A DNA stretch of 64,000 nt, from assembly GCF_009763245.1 (NCBI RefSeq), contig NZ_WKJZ01000001.1:758355-822354 (forward strand), in the 5' to 3' direction. Under the pieces are notes generated by a model, which had not been told where the DNA came from, ran no database searches, and saw nothing but the letters and a program-made list of their open reading frames with translations. Position numbers and translations under genes: made by a program. This document shows, piece after piece, positions 34,106 to 41,877 of the stretch (the stretch's first letter is position 1; every line of letters begins with the position of its first letter). The stretch is from Pseudomonas xionganensis (GTDB lineage Bacteria; Pseudomonadota; Gammaproteobacteria; Pseudomonadales; Pseudomonadaceae).

Positions 34106-35019
34106 GGCTGGAACTCCTTGATACTGTCGCTGCGCAGCAGGTAGCCGGCCGGATCTTCCTCCAGGCGACGGGCGAAGGAGCGCAGGGCACTGAGGGTTTC
34201 GCGCAGCTCGATCAGTGCCGGGCCCAGCTCGCTGACCCCCTGCAGGCCGCCGTCGATGGCGGCGCGATTGTCGCCGAGCAGGCTTTCCACCTGGCCGCTG
34301 CTGCGTTCCAGGGAGGCCAGCAAGCGGTTGGCGTTGGCGAAGGCGGCGCGCCCCTCGGTGTTGACCAGCTGGTTGGCACTGCGCATCAGTTCACTGGCCT
34401 CACGGCTGGCGCGGCTGATCTGTTGCAGGGCCTGGCGCAGCTCGTCGCGCTGCTCTGCGACGGCGGCGCTGGTCTGCTCCAGGTTGTCCAGGGTGTTGCT
34501 GATGCGTTTGACGTTCTCCCGCGACAGCACCTGATTGGCCCTACCCAGCAGGCGGGTGACGCTGATCAGCAGGTCCTCGCCATTGGCCATCAGACGCGAC
34601 AGCGGCGAGCGGTCGGCGATGATTTCTGCGCGCTTGCCATCCTGGCTCAGGAGTCTCGGGCTTTCCGGGCTGCCGCCGTGCAGCTGGATCAGGGCCGCGC
34701 CGGTGATGCCGGTGATGGACAGGCGGGCGCGGGTGTCTTGCTTGATCGGGGTGCTGGCATTGACGCGGATATGCGCATGGACCTTGCGCGGATCGTCCGC
34801 ATCCAGGCTCAGGCTGATCACGTCACCCACCTTGATCCCGCTGTATTGCACGGCACTGCCCTGGGACAGGCCACTGACTGCCTCGGTGAAGATCACATCG
34901 TAGTCGCTGAATTCCCGCTCCGAGCTGGCCTTGCTCAGCCACAGGGCAAAGCCCAGGGCAGCGGCCACCATCAACACGGTAAACAGGCCTATCAGCACAT
35001 GATGGGCACGGGGTTCCAT
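34102..35019 (-). CDS. MlaD-family MCE protein
   Basis: 305 residues: one N-terminal membrane helix (about 8-28), one MCE domain (about 38-115; AVSGLSQGSAVQYSGIKVGDV is its hallmark), then a long helical region of heptad-like repeats (about 150-280) that could form a needle or tunnel. MCE proteins form hexamers carrying phospholipids across the periplasm. The long helical tail makes it more like LetB/PqiB or Mce4 types than the short E. coli MlaD. The start is adjacent to the end of the ATPase gene with no gap. Confidence 0.92.
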   Translation of the reverse strand: MEPRAHHVLIGLFTVLMVAAALGFALWLSKASSEREFSDYDVIFTEAVSGLSQGSAVQYSGIKVGDVISLSLDADDPRKVHAHIRVNASTPIKQDTRARLSITGITGAALIQLHGGSPESPRLLSQDGKRAEIIADRSPLSRLMANGEDLLISVTRLLGRANQVLSRENVKRISNTLDNLEQTSAAVAEQRDELRQALQQISRASREASELMRSANQLVNTEGRAAFANANRLLASLERSSGQVESLLGDNRAAIDGGLQGVSELGPALIELRETLSALRSFARRLEEDPAGYLLRSDSIKEFQP

Positions 35020-35808
35020 TCAGTTGCTCCCTGGCACGCCAGTGGCGGCCTGTGCGGCCGCGCGTCCACGCGGGCCGTGAAAATAATCATGAATCCAGGC
35101 GTTGCGGGTTGCCGCCACCACTTCCAGGCGATCGGCCACCAGCACGCGCTGCTCCGCCAGTACGGCGATGCGGTCACAGATGGTATGGAGCGTATCCAGA
35201 TCATGGGTGACCAGAAACACGCTCAGGCCCAGGGCGTCGCGCAGGGTCAGGATCAGCTGGTCGAAGGCCGCCGCACCGATGGGGTCGAGGCCGGCGGTGG
35301 GTTCGTCGAGAAACAGGATATCCGGCTCCAGGGCCAGGGCACGGGCCAGGGCCGCGCGCTTGATCATGCCGCCGGACAGTTCGCTGGGGTATTTGTCGCC
35401 GGCCTCGCGGGGCAGACCGACCAGGGCCAGCTTGACCAGGGCCAGGCGCTCGGCGGCCGGGCGGGTGAGGCTGGCGTGTTCGATCAGCGGCAGGGCGATG
35501 TTTTCCGTCACCGTCAGCGAGGAGAACAGCGCGCCACGCTGGTAGAGCACGCCAAAGCGCCGCTCCAGTTGTGAGCGGCGCTGCGGTGGCAGGTTGAGCA
35601 GTTCTTCGCCAAAGATCCGCACGCTGCCGGCATTGGCCCGGCGCAGGCCGAGTATGCAGCGCAGCAGTACCGACTTGCCGGTGCCGGAGCCGCCGACCAC
35701 GCCCAGCACTTCGCCGCGGTACAGATCCAGGTCCAGATTCTGGTGCACGGTCTGGCTGCCGAAGCGGTTGACCAGCCCGCGCACCTGGATGATCGATTCG
35801 CCCGTCAC
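35020..35808 (-). CDS. MlaF-like ABC transporter ATP-binding protein
   Basis: 262 residues with a GTG start overlapping the permease stop (GTGA). Walker A GGSGTGKS, signature LSGGM, Walker B ILFLDEPTAGLDP, and the H-loop VTHDLDT are all present, so it should be an active ATPase. It drives lipid movement with the MlaE-type permease encoded just upstream. Confidence 0.94.
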   Translation of the reverse strand: MTGESIIQVRGLVNRFGSQTVHQNLDLDLYRGEVLGVVGGSGTGKSVLLRCILGLRRANAGSVRIFGEELLNLPPQRRSQLERRFGVLYQRGALFSSLTVTENIALPLIEHASLTRPAAERLALVKLALVGLPREAGDKYPSELSGGMIKRAALARALALEPDILFLDEPTAGLDPIGAAAFDQLILTLRDALGLSVFLVTHDLDTLHTICDRIAVLAEQRVLVADRLEVVAATRNAWIHDYFHGPRGRAAAQAATGVPGSN

Positions 35809-36950
35809 CAGCCCATCTCCATCAGAAACAGTGCGGCGAGGGCGTCCAGCAGGATCACCACGAAGATCGACTGGACCACGCTGGAGGTGGTGCGCTCGCC
35901 TACCGACTGGGCGCTGCCGGTGACCTTGAAGCCTTCCAGGCAGCCGATCACGGCGATCAGAAAGGCGAAGACCGGTGCCTTGGCCAGGCCCACCAGAAAG
36001 TGCTTGAGGGCAATATTTTCCTGGAGCATGGCCAGGTACATGGTTGGCGAGATATCCAGGCTCAGGGCGCAGACCACGGCGCCGCCGAGGATGCCGCTGA
36101 GCATGGCGATAAAGGTCAGGATCGGCAGGGCGATCAGCAGGGCGAACACCCGCGGCAGCACCAGCAGTTCCAGCGGGTCGAGGCCCAGGGTGCGGATGGC
36201 GTCGATTTCCTCGTTGGCCTTCATCGAACCGATCTGCGCGGTAAAGGCGCTGGCGGTGCGCCCGGCCATGAGGATGGCGGTGAGCAATACGCCGAACTCG
36301 CGCAGGAAGGAGAAGGCCACCAGGTCCACGGTGTAGATGCTGGCGCCGAAGTCGGCGAGCACGGTGGCGCCGAGAAAAGCCACTACCGCGCCGACCAGAA
36401 AGGTCAGCAGGGCGACGATGGGCACCGCGTTCAGCCCGCTCTGCTCCAGATGGGCCACCAGTGAGGTCATGCGCCAGCGCCCCGGGCGCAGGAGAATCTT
36501 CAGCATGGTCGCCAGGGTCAGGCCGATAAAGCCCAGCAGGTCAACGCACTGCTGGTAGAACTCTTCCAGGGCCTGGCCGATATGCCCGAGCACCTCGCGC
36601 CAGGTGGCCAGAGGGCGATGCGGGGGCATGTCGCTCGCTGCAGCCATGGCCTGGCCCACGGTCTGTAGCAGTGCACGGCGCTCGGTAGCCAGATTGGGCG
36701 CCTGGGTCGCCAGCTGGGCCAGGCGCTGGCTGCCAAGCAGCCCCACCAGCAGGGCGGCGCCGGCGGTGTCCAGGGCGCCCAGTTCGGTCAGGTCAATGCT
36801 GGAGTGGTTATCCAGATGGCCTTGCAGAGCCAGCACCTGGGGCTCCAGTTGGGCGTAATGAGCCAGCGTCCAGTCTCCACCGATACGCAGCCCTGAAGGC
36901 GCATCCGTGCGGCTGTGGGCAAGCGGCTCGATAAAGGGGGCTGTGCTCAT
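35805..36950 (-). CDS. MlaE-family permease with N-terminal STAS domain
   Basis: 381 residues from ATG 36948-36950. Residues about 20-90 form a STAS-like domain (SIDLTELGALDTAGAALLVG), which in the E. coli Mla system is a separate protein, MlaB. The rest is an MlaE permease with GRTASAFTAQIGSM and EEIDAIRTLGLDPLELLVLPR. This is the first gene of the operon; permease-STAS fusion, ATPase, MCE protein and lipoprotein form a complete transporter. The Shine-Dalgarno is weak; a TTG two codons upstream is in frame. Confidence 0.93.
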   Translation of the reverse strand: MSTAPFIEPLAHSRTDAPSGLRIGGDWTLAHYAQLEPQVLALQGHLDNHSSIDLTELGALDTAGAALLVGLLGSQRLAQLATQAPNLATERRALLQTVGQAMAAASDMPPHRPLATWREVLGHIGQALEEFYQQCVDLLGFIGLTLATMLKILLRPGRWRMTSLVAHLEQSGLNAVPIVALLTFLVGAVVAFLGATVLADFGASIYTVDLVAFSFLREFGVLLTAILMAGRTASAFTAQIGSMKANEEIDAIRTLGLDPLELLVLPRVFALLIALPILTFIAMLSGILGGAVVCALSLDISPTMYLAMLQENIALKHFLVGLAKAPVFAFLIAVIGCLEGFKVTGSAQSVGERTTSSVVQSIFVVILLDALAALFLMEMGW

Positions 36951-37030
36951 GAGCAACAGCTTAAACCCGATGAGGAGCGCCTGCCCAGCGATCTAAATCA
37001 ACAGATGGACGCTGGCCAGCGGCGTTCTGC

Positions 37031-37957
37031 CTAACCATCGGCGGTGATTTCGCTGATCAGTTCGCGCAGGGTTTCGGCGGCCTCCTCATTGGCCACCTGG
37101 CAGGTGCCAGCGTTGGCATGACCGCCGCCGTTGTAGCGCAGGCACAACTCGCCGACATTGGTTTGCGAGCTGCGGTCGAGGATCGACTTGCCGATGGCGA
37201 ACACGGTGTTCTGCTGCTTGACGCCCCACATCACATGGATGGAGATGTTGCACTGGGGGTAGAGGGCGTATATGACGAAGCGGTTGACCGCATAGATGGT
37301 CTCCTCATTACGCAGGTCGAGCACCACCAGGTTGTTGTACACCGTGGCGCAGCGCTGGATCTGCTGGCGCGCCAACTGGTCATGCTCCTTGTACAGGGCA
37401 ACCCGTTCGGCCACGTCGGGCAGTTCGAGGATTTCGTCGATGCCGTGGGTCTGGCAGAAGTCGATCAGCTGCATCATCAACTGGTAGTTGGCGATGCGGA
37501 AATCGCGGAAGCGCCCCAGGCCGGTGCGTGCATCCATGATAAAGCTGAGCAGCTCCCAGCCCTCGGGGTCGAGGATGTCCTCGCGGCTGAACTGGGCGGC
37601 GTCGGCCTTGTCCACCGCGTCCATCATTTCGTCCCATTCCCGCGGGAAGGTGTCGTAGCCGCCATAGTGCTGCCACACCACCCGTGCCGCCGAGGGCGCA
37701 TCGGGGTCGATGATATGGTTGCTGGCCGGCTGGTTGCGCAGGGTCTCGCTCAGGTGGTGATCGAACGCCAGGTAACAGCCTGGGACATAGGGCAGGTTGG
37801 TGGTGATGTCGTTGGCGGTGATCGCCACCTTGCCGTCCTGCATGTCCTTGGGGTGGACGAACAGAATGTCGTCAATCAGGTCGAGGTGCTTGAGCAGGGC
37901 GGCGCAGACCAGGCCGTCGAAATCACTGCGGGTTACCAGGCGATACAGAGTAGACAT
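37031..37957 (-). CDS. DHH-family phosphoesterase
   Basis: 308 residues, ATG behind GGAG. DHH motifs: SDFDGLVCAALL (Asp12, Asp14), FDHH (Asp66-His67-His68), and a C-terminal DHHA1 motif RYNGGGHANAG. The family includes exopolyphosphatases, nanoRNases and cyclic-dinucleotide phosphodiesterases; this sequence is usually annotated as exopolyphosphatase-related, but its substrate is unknown. It stands alone between the MCE operon and two small genes. Confidence 0.88.
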   Translation of the reverse strand: MSTLYRLVTRSDFDGLVCAALLKHLDLIDDILFVHPKDMQDGKVAITANDITTNLPYVPGCYLAFDHHLSETLRNQPASNHIIDPDAPSAARVVWQHYGGYDTFPREWDEMMDAVDKADAAQFSREDILDPEGWELLSFIMDARTGLGRFRDFRIANYQLMMQLIDFCQTHGIDEILELPDVAERVALYKEHDQLARQQIQRCATVYNNLVVLDLRNEETIYAVNRFVIYALYPQCNISIHVMWGVKQQNTVFAIGKSILDRSSQTNVGELCLRYNGGGHANAGTCQVANEEAAETLRELISEITADG

Positions 37958-38132
37958 GGAACATCTCCGGGGCGGGAAACAGTCAGGTCTGATTCAAGGT
38001 AGCACGCATGGCGCACTCTGCTCGGTCGCCGGCTGGTTGGCGCAGGGATTCAGAGAGAAAGCCCTTGCTCTACGCGGATGCATTGGGGTAAAGCTGTACC
38101 GCACATTTCTCAATTGCGAAAGGATCTCGCCC

Positions 38133-38219
38133 ATGCTCGACAAGCTCATCATTGTTGCGTCCGCCCTGTTGCTGCTCTGCTACACGGCAACCTGGTTCGT
38201 CGCCCCTCCTCAATATTGA
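38133..38219 (+). CDS. Putative 28-residue single-helix membrane peptide
   Basis: ATG 38133 with AAGGA eight bases upstream. After MLDK comes one hydrophobic helix (LIIVASALLLLCYTATWFV), then APPQY. Good ribosome site, a charged head and a clean helix support translation. It is divergent from the DHH gene and 25 bases before the next small gene, which may be coexpressed. I do not recognise a family. Confidence 0.5.
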   Translation: MLDKLIIVASALLLLCYTATWFVAPPQY

Positions 38220-38244
38220 CTGCCCCGGCAAGGATGGCCACCCC

Positions 38245-38517
38245 ATGAGTAACAAAGAGCAGCAACTGAGCGAATTGCTGAGCCTGACCTCGCGCAGCCT
38301 GACGCACCTGACGGCGTCGCTGACTTCGCTGGCCTTCGACCTGCTGCGCAGCCCGGACCCTGGTGTGCGCCATGCCGCGACGAAGATGATTGGCAGAATG
38401 GAAGCGGTCAGCCATGAGCTGGATCAGCAGTGGCAGCTGATCAGCGAGCTGACTGGCGTGCAGGCCCCGGAGCGGACTGCCGGGGTGGAAGAGGTGCAGC
38501 TGCAGTCGCTGCTATAG
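38245..38517 (+). CDS. Small hypothetical cytoplasmic protein
   Basis: 90 residues from ATG 38245 (MSNKEQQLSELLSLTSRSL), AAGGA ten bases upstream. It is mostly helical with leucine spacing (LTHLTASLTSLAFDLL) and a middle segment PGVRHAATKMIGRMEAVSHEL. No signal, metal motif or known domain is seen. A terminator 80 bases downstream ends this two-gene unit. Confidence 0.6.
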   Translation: MSNKEQQLSELLSLTSRSLTHLTASLTSLAFDLLRSPDPGVRHAATKMIGRMEAVSHELDQQWQLISELTGVQAPERTAGVEEVQLQSLL

Positions 38518-38597
38518 CCCGCTGCCGCTGCACGCACGAGCAATTCCTGGCGCAGGGTTGGCCCCGCGTAGCGGCGGCGCCAGGAATAACGGACAAC

Positions 38598-38623
38598 AAA
38601 AAACCCGCCGAAGCGGGTTTTTT
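38598..38623 (+). terminator. Terminator after the small gene pair
   Basis: AAAAAACCCGC-cgaa-GCGGGTTTTTT, a perfect stem with flanking A and T runs; it may act on both strands. The 190 bases between it and the methyltransferase stop hold nothing I recognise except a CCAACA/TGTTGG palindrome near 38635-38649. Confidence 0.92.
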
Positions 38624-38812
38624 CCTGACCATTCCAACATCCTGTTGGCAACCTGCCTGGCTATGGTCGATCGTCCCTGATCCCGAGCGCATCCTGTCGC
38701 TCAGTGGATGGGTGCAGATTAGTGCGGCAAATCCTTTGGCAACAGGGGGCAATGGCCTGGCGGCGTGTAAGCCTTTTGCCATAGCGCAGGCCCGTTGTGC
38801 TCCCGCGCACAT

Positions 38813-39757
38813 TCAGCTGCGGCTCAGTTGAAACACCAATGCCTTGAGCGCGCTGTCCGGCTGGCTGTCGGGGAACTCCGGTGGGTTAGCCAGGCGCTGG
38901 CTGAAGTGCAGTGTCGGCGCTTCCTCGGCCATGGTCTGGATCAGGTAGTCGGGGCCGACTTCCGGGTCGTTGCAGCAGGCCAGTACCTGGCCATCGGCAG
39001 CCAGCAGCTGTGGCAGGCGGCGCAGCACCCGGGGGTAGTCCTTGCCCAGCACGAAGCTGCCGCGCTGGAAGGATGGCGGGTCGATGATGATCAGGTCATA
39101 GGGGCCGTACTTGCTCAGCTTGCCCCAGGACTTGAACAGCTCATGGCCGAGAAACACCACCTTGCTCAGGTCGTGATCATTCAGTCTGTGGTTGTCGCGG
39201 CCTCGGCTCAGGGCGGCCCTGGCCATATCCAGATTGACCACCTGGCGGGCGCCGCCGGCGATGGCCGCCACCGAGAAGCCGCAGGTGTAGGCGAACAGGT
39301 TGAGCACCCGCTTGCCGGCGGCCTGCTGCTGCACCCACTGACGACCCAGGCGCATATCGAGGAAAAGGCCGGTGTTCTGCTTGTGACCCAGGTCCAGCAG
39401 GTAGTGCAGCCCGTGCTCGCGGATCGGCCACTGCCCGCGCGGCTCGCCCAGCAGCCAGTGGCTGGGGCTGTCCGCCAGATAGCGCTGCTGCAGCAACAGG
39501 CTGTGGGCGCCACTGGCCTGCCAGGCCGGATTCCGGGTCAGGCGCATAAGCATTGCTTGCAGCTCGGCCAGCTGTTCATCTTCCGGTTGCTTGAACAGGG
39601 TGACCAGCACAATGCCCTGCAGCCAATCCACGCTGATCTGCTCCAGCCCCGGCCAGCAGCGACCGCGGCCGTGGAACAGGCGGCGGGTTTCTGATGGCGC
39701 TGGACTCAGGGCGTGCAGCAGATGCTGCTCCAGGGTGGCGAGGGCGGTGCTGTGCAT
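38813..39757 (-). CDS. Class I SAM-dependent methyltransferase, RlmI/RlmK-like
   Basis: 314 residues from ATG 39755-39757 (MHSTALATLEQH). The extension to 39847 has no support. SAM-binding motif I is VLNLFAYTCGFSVAAIAGG, motif II VVNLDMARAAL, and the catalytic-type motif IIIDPPSF. This arrangement matches the C-terminal methyltransferase half of rRNA m5C/m2G enzymes such as RlmI. The N-terminal PUA domain is absent, so the RNA target is uncertain. It is divergent from the monooxygenase gene. Confidence 0.85.
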   Translation of the reverse strand: MHSTALATLEQHLLHALSPAPSETRRLFHGRGRCWPGLEQISVDWLQGIVLVTLFKQPEDEQLAELQAMLMRLTRNPAWQASGAHSLLLQQRYLADSPSHWLLGEPRGQWPIREHGLHYLLDLGHKQNTGLFLDMRLGRQWVQQQAAGKRVLNLFAYTCGFSVAAIAGGARQVVNLDMARAALSRGRDNHRLNDHDLSKVVFLGHELFKSWGKLSKYGPYDLIIIDPPSFQRGSFVLGKDYPRVLRRLPQLLAADGQVLACCNDPEVGPDYLIQTMAEEAPTLHFSQRLANPPEFPDSQPDSALKALVFQLSRS

Positions 39758-39912
39758 GGCGGGGGCAATGTCCTTGGGCTCAGTGGGGCGGCAGTGTAAA
39801 CCAGCGTCCTGGCACCGGCTAAAGGTTGGCTGACAGGCACATGGCAAAGCCTGAGCCTGGCGTATTGGGGCAGCCGGTGTAGGCTGCTAGGGTCAACCTT
39901 CAGGGCAGGAGT

Positions 39913-41412
39913 GTGGTGGTGGAACATCTGGACGTATTGATTATCGGTGCCGGCCTGTCCGGCGTGGGGGCTGCCTGTCATCTGCAACGCCAGTGCCCGG
40001 ACAAGCGTTTCGCCCTGCTCGAAGGGCGCGCGGCCTTGGGCGGCACCTGGGACCTGTTCCGCTACCCCGGCATCCGCTCCGACTCGGATATGTTTACCCT
40101 GGGCTACAACTTCAAGCCCTGGACCGATGCCAAGGCCATTGCCGATGGCCCGTCGATCCGCCGCTATATCGAGGAAACCGCCCGGGAATACGGCATCGAG
40201 GCGAAGATCCGCTACCGCCACCGGGTGCTGGCCGCCGACTGGTGCAGCAGCAGTGCCCGCTGGACCCTGCAGGTACAGCGCGGTGATGAGCCCGAGCCGA
40301 TCCAGCTGGGCTGCCAGTTTCTCCTGCTGTGTACCGGCTACTACCGCTATGAAGCCGGCTACACCCCGGAGTTCAAGGGGCGTGAGCAGTTCCGGGGGGA
40401 CTTTATCCACCCGCAGCTGTGGCCCGAGGGCTTCGACTACAGCGGCAAGAACGTGGTGGTGATCGGCAGCGGTGCCACGGCCGTGACCCTGGTACCGGCC
40501 ATGGCCGACAAGGCCCGGCATGTGACCATGCTGCAGCGCTCGCCCACCTACGTGGTCAGCCTGCCCGAGCAGGATCCGCTGTCCAACTGGCTGCGCCGTT
40601 TTCTGCCGCAGACCTGGGTCTATCGCCTGGCGCGTACGCGCAATGTGGCCCTGCAACTGCTGTTCTACAAGCTGTCCAAGGCCATGCCGAAGCTGGTGCG
40701 CAAGGTGCTGCTGGGTCTGGCCCGGCGCCAGCTGGGGGCGGATTTTGATATGCGCCATTTCAGCCCGCGCTATAAACCCTGGGACGAGCGGGTCTGCGCG
40801 GTGCCCGATGGCGATCTGTTTCGCGTGTTGCGCCAGGGCAAGGCCTCGGTGGTCACCGCGCAGATCGACAGCTTGACCGAGCACGGTATCCGCCTGCAAA
40901 ACGGTCAGGAGCTGGCGGCGGACGTGATCGTCAGTGCCACCGGGCTGGAGCTGCAGCTGTTTGGCGGCATGCAGGTGGCGGTGGATGGCGTGCCCTTCGA
41001 TGCGGCCAGGAGCATGGGCTATCGCGGCATCATGCTGCGCGATCTGCCCAATGCCGCCGTGGTGCTGGGTTACACCAACGCCAGCTGGACGCTCAAGGCG
41101 GATCTGTCCAGCGAGTACTTCTGCCGCCTGATCCGGCATATGGACGCCATCGGCATGCGCCAGTGCACGCCGCGCGATAGCCAAGGCAGCGTGCGTGAGG
41201 CGCCCTTTCTCGACCTGGCCAGTGGTTATATCCAGCGCGCCGCCGACAGAATCCCCAAACAGGGCGACCGCGCGCCCTGGAAGCTCTACCAGAACTACCT
41301 GCTGGATCTGGCGCTGCTGCGCTATGGCCGGCTGCAGGATGACTACCTGGAGTTCAGTGCGCCGCGCCCTGCCGCAGTCGCAATGGTCGATGGTCTGGAC
41401 AAAGCGGTGTAA
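39913..41412 (+). CDS. Flavin-containing (Baeyer-Villiger-type) monooxygenase, AlmA/EthA-like
   Basis: 499 residues. Two Rossmann motifs, IIGAGLSGVGAACHL and VVIGSGATAVTLVPAM, frame the Baeyer-Villiger fingerprint FRGDFIHPQLW (FxGxxxHxxxW, exact). LFRYPGIRSDSDMFTLGY and the general plan are those of EthA and the long-chain alkane monooxygenase AlmA. It uses NADPH and FAD to insert oxygen into ketones or oxidise alkyl chains. Three consecutive GTG codons (39913, 39916, 39919) could each start it. GCAGGA at 39905 favours the later ones. Confidence 0.9.
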   Translation: MVVEHLDVLIIGAGLSGVGAACHLQRQCPDKRFALLEGRAALGGTWDLFRYPGIRSDSDMFTLGYNFKPWTDAKAIADGPSIRRYIEETAREYGIEAKIRYRHRVLAADWCSSSARWTLQVQRGDEPEPIQLGCQFLLLCTGYYRYEAGYTPEFKGREQFRGDFIHPQLWPEGFDYSGKNVVVIGSGATAVTLVPAMADKARHVTMLQRSPTYVVSLPEQDPLSNWLRRFLPQTWVYRLARTRNVALQLLFYKLSKAMPKLVRKVLLGLARRQLGADFDMRHFSPRYKPWDERVCAVPDGDLFRVLRQGKASVVTAQIDSLTEHGIRLQNGQELAADVIVSATGLELQLFGGMQVAVDGVPFDAARSMGYRGIMLRDLPNAAVVLGYTNASWTLKADLSSEYFCRLIRHMDAIGMRQCTPRDSQGSVREAPFLDLASGYIQRAADRIPKQGDRAPWKLYQNYLLDLALLRYGRLQDDYLEFSAPRPAAVAMVDGLDKAV

Positions 41413-41574
41413 GCCATTGGCCATATACGGACGGCGCCTTTGGCTGACACCAGCTTGGCTGGCTGGCGCTTTGGCATAAGGCACAGGGCCACTATGCTTT
41501 GCGACATGGCTCACGGATGAAATGCCAACTCTTGCCGGGTTGGCCTTTGGCACACGGACTCAGGGACGAACCTC

Positions 41575-41745
41575 ATGGAATCAGCCAAGCAGGAACAGCG
41601 CACGTTGCCGGCATTACGTGCCCATATCGACAACTTGCTGACCAAGGGCTGGGCGATTACCAGCCGCAGCCCATTGACCCTGCAGTCCGGGCGCAAGATC
41701 TATTGGGTGATGCATGGCATGCTGATCGGCGAAGCCTCGCTGTAA
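41575..41745 (+). CDS. Putative 56-residue hypothetical protein
   Basis: ATG 41575, with AGGGA upstream. The peptide begins MESAKQEQRTLPALRAHID, continues with LTKGWAITSRSPLTLQSGRK, and ends MLIGEASL. The mix of charged and aromatic residues looks like a folded small protein rather than noise, and a terminator follows 15 bases after the stop. I know no family for it. Confidence 0.5.
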   Translation: MESAKQEQRTLPALRAHIDNLLTKGWAITSRSPLTLQSGRKIYWVMHGMLIGEASL

Positions 41746-41760
41746 CAGCAGATTCTTCAG

Positions 41761-41802
41761 AAAGGCCGCTGGCGCTCCGCAGAGGGCACCAGCGGCCTTT
41801 TT
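41761..41802. terminator. Terminator between the 56-residue gene and the GGDEF-EAL gene
   Basis: AAAGGCCGCTGG pairs with CCAGCGGCCTTT at the far end (12 bases), with T residues after it and A residues before it. Confidence 0.9.
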
Positions 41803-41877
41803 GCGTCGGTGCTGGGCGATAGGCGACTGCAGGCGAGTCGTCGTGTCCCGTCGCCATAGGCTGCAGCACGGCCCGGC

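Noticed and set aside
39706..41553. A 615-residue open frame antisense to the flavin monooxygenase
   Set aside because: Low-complexity, no motif, and opposite to a gene with an intact Baeyer-Villiger fingerprint.
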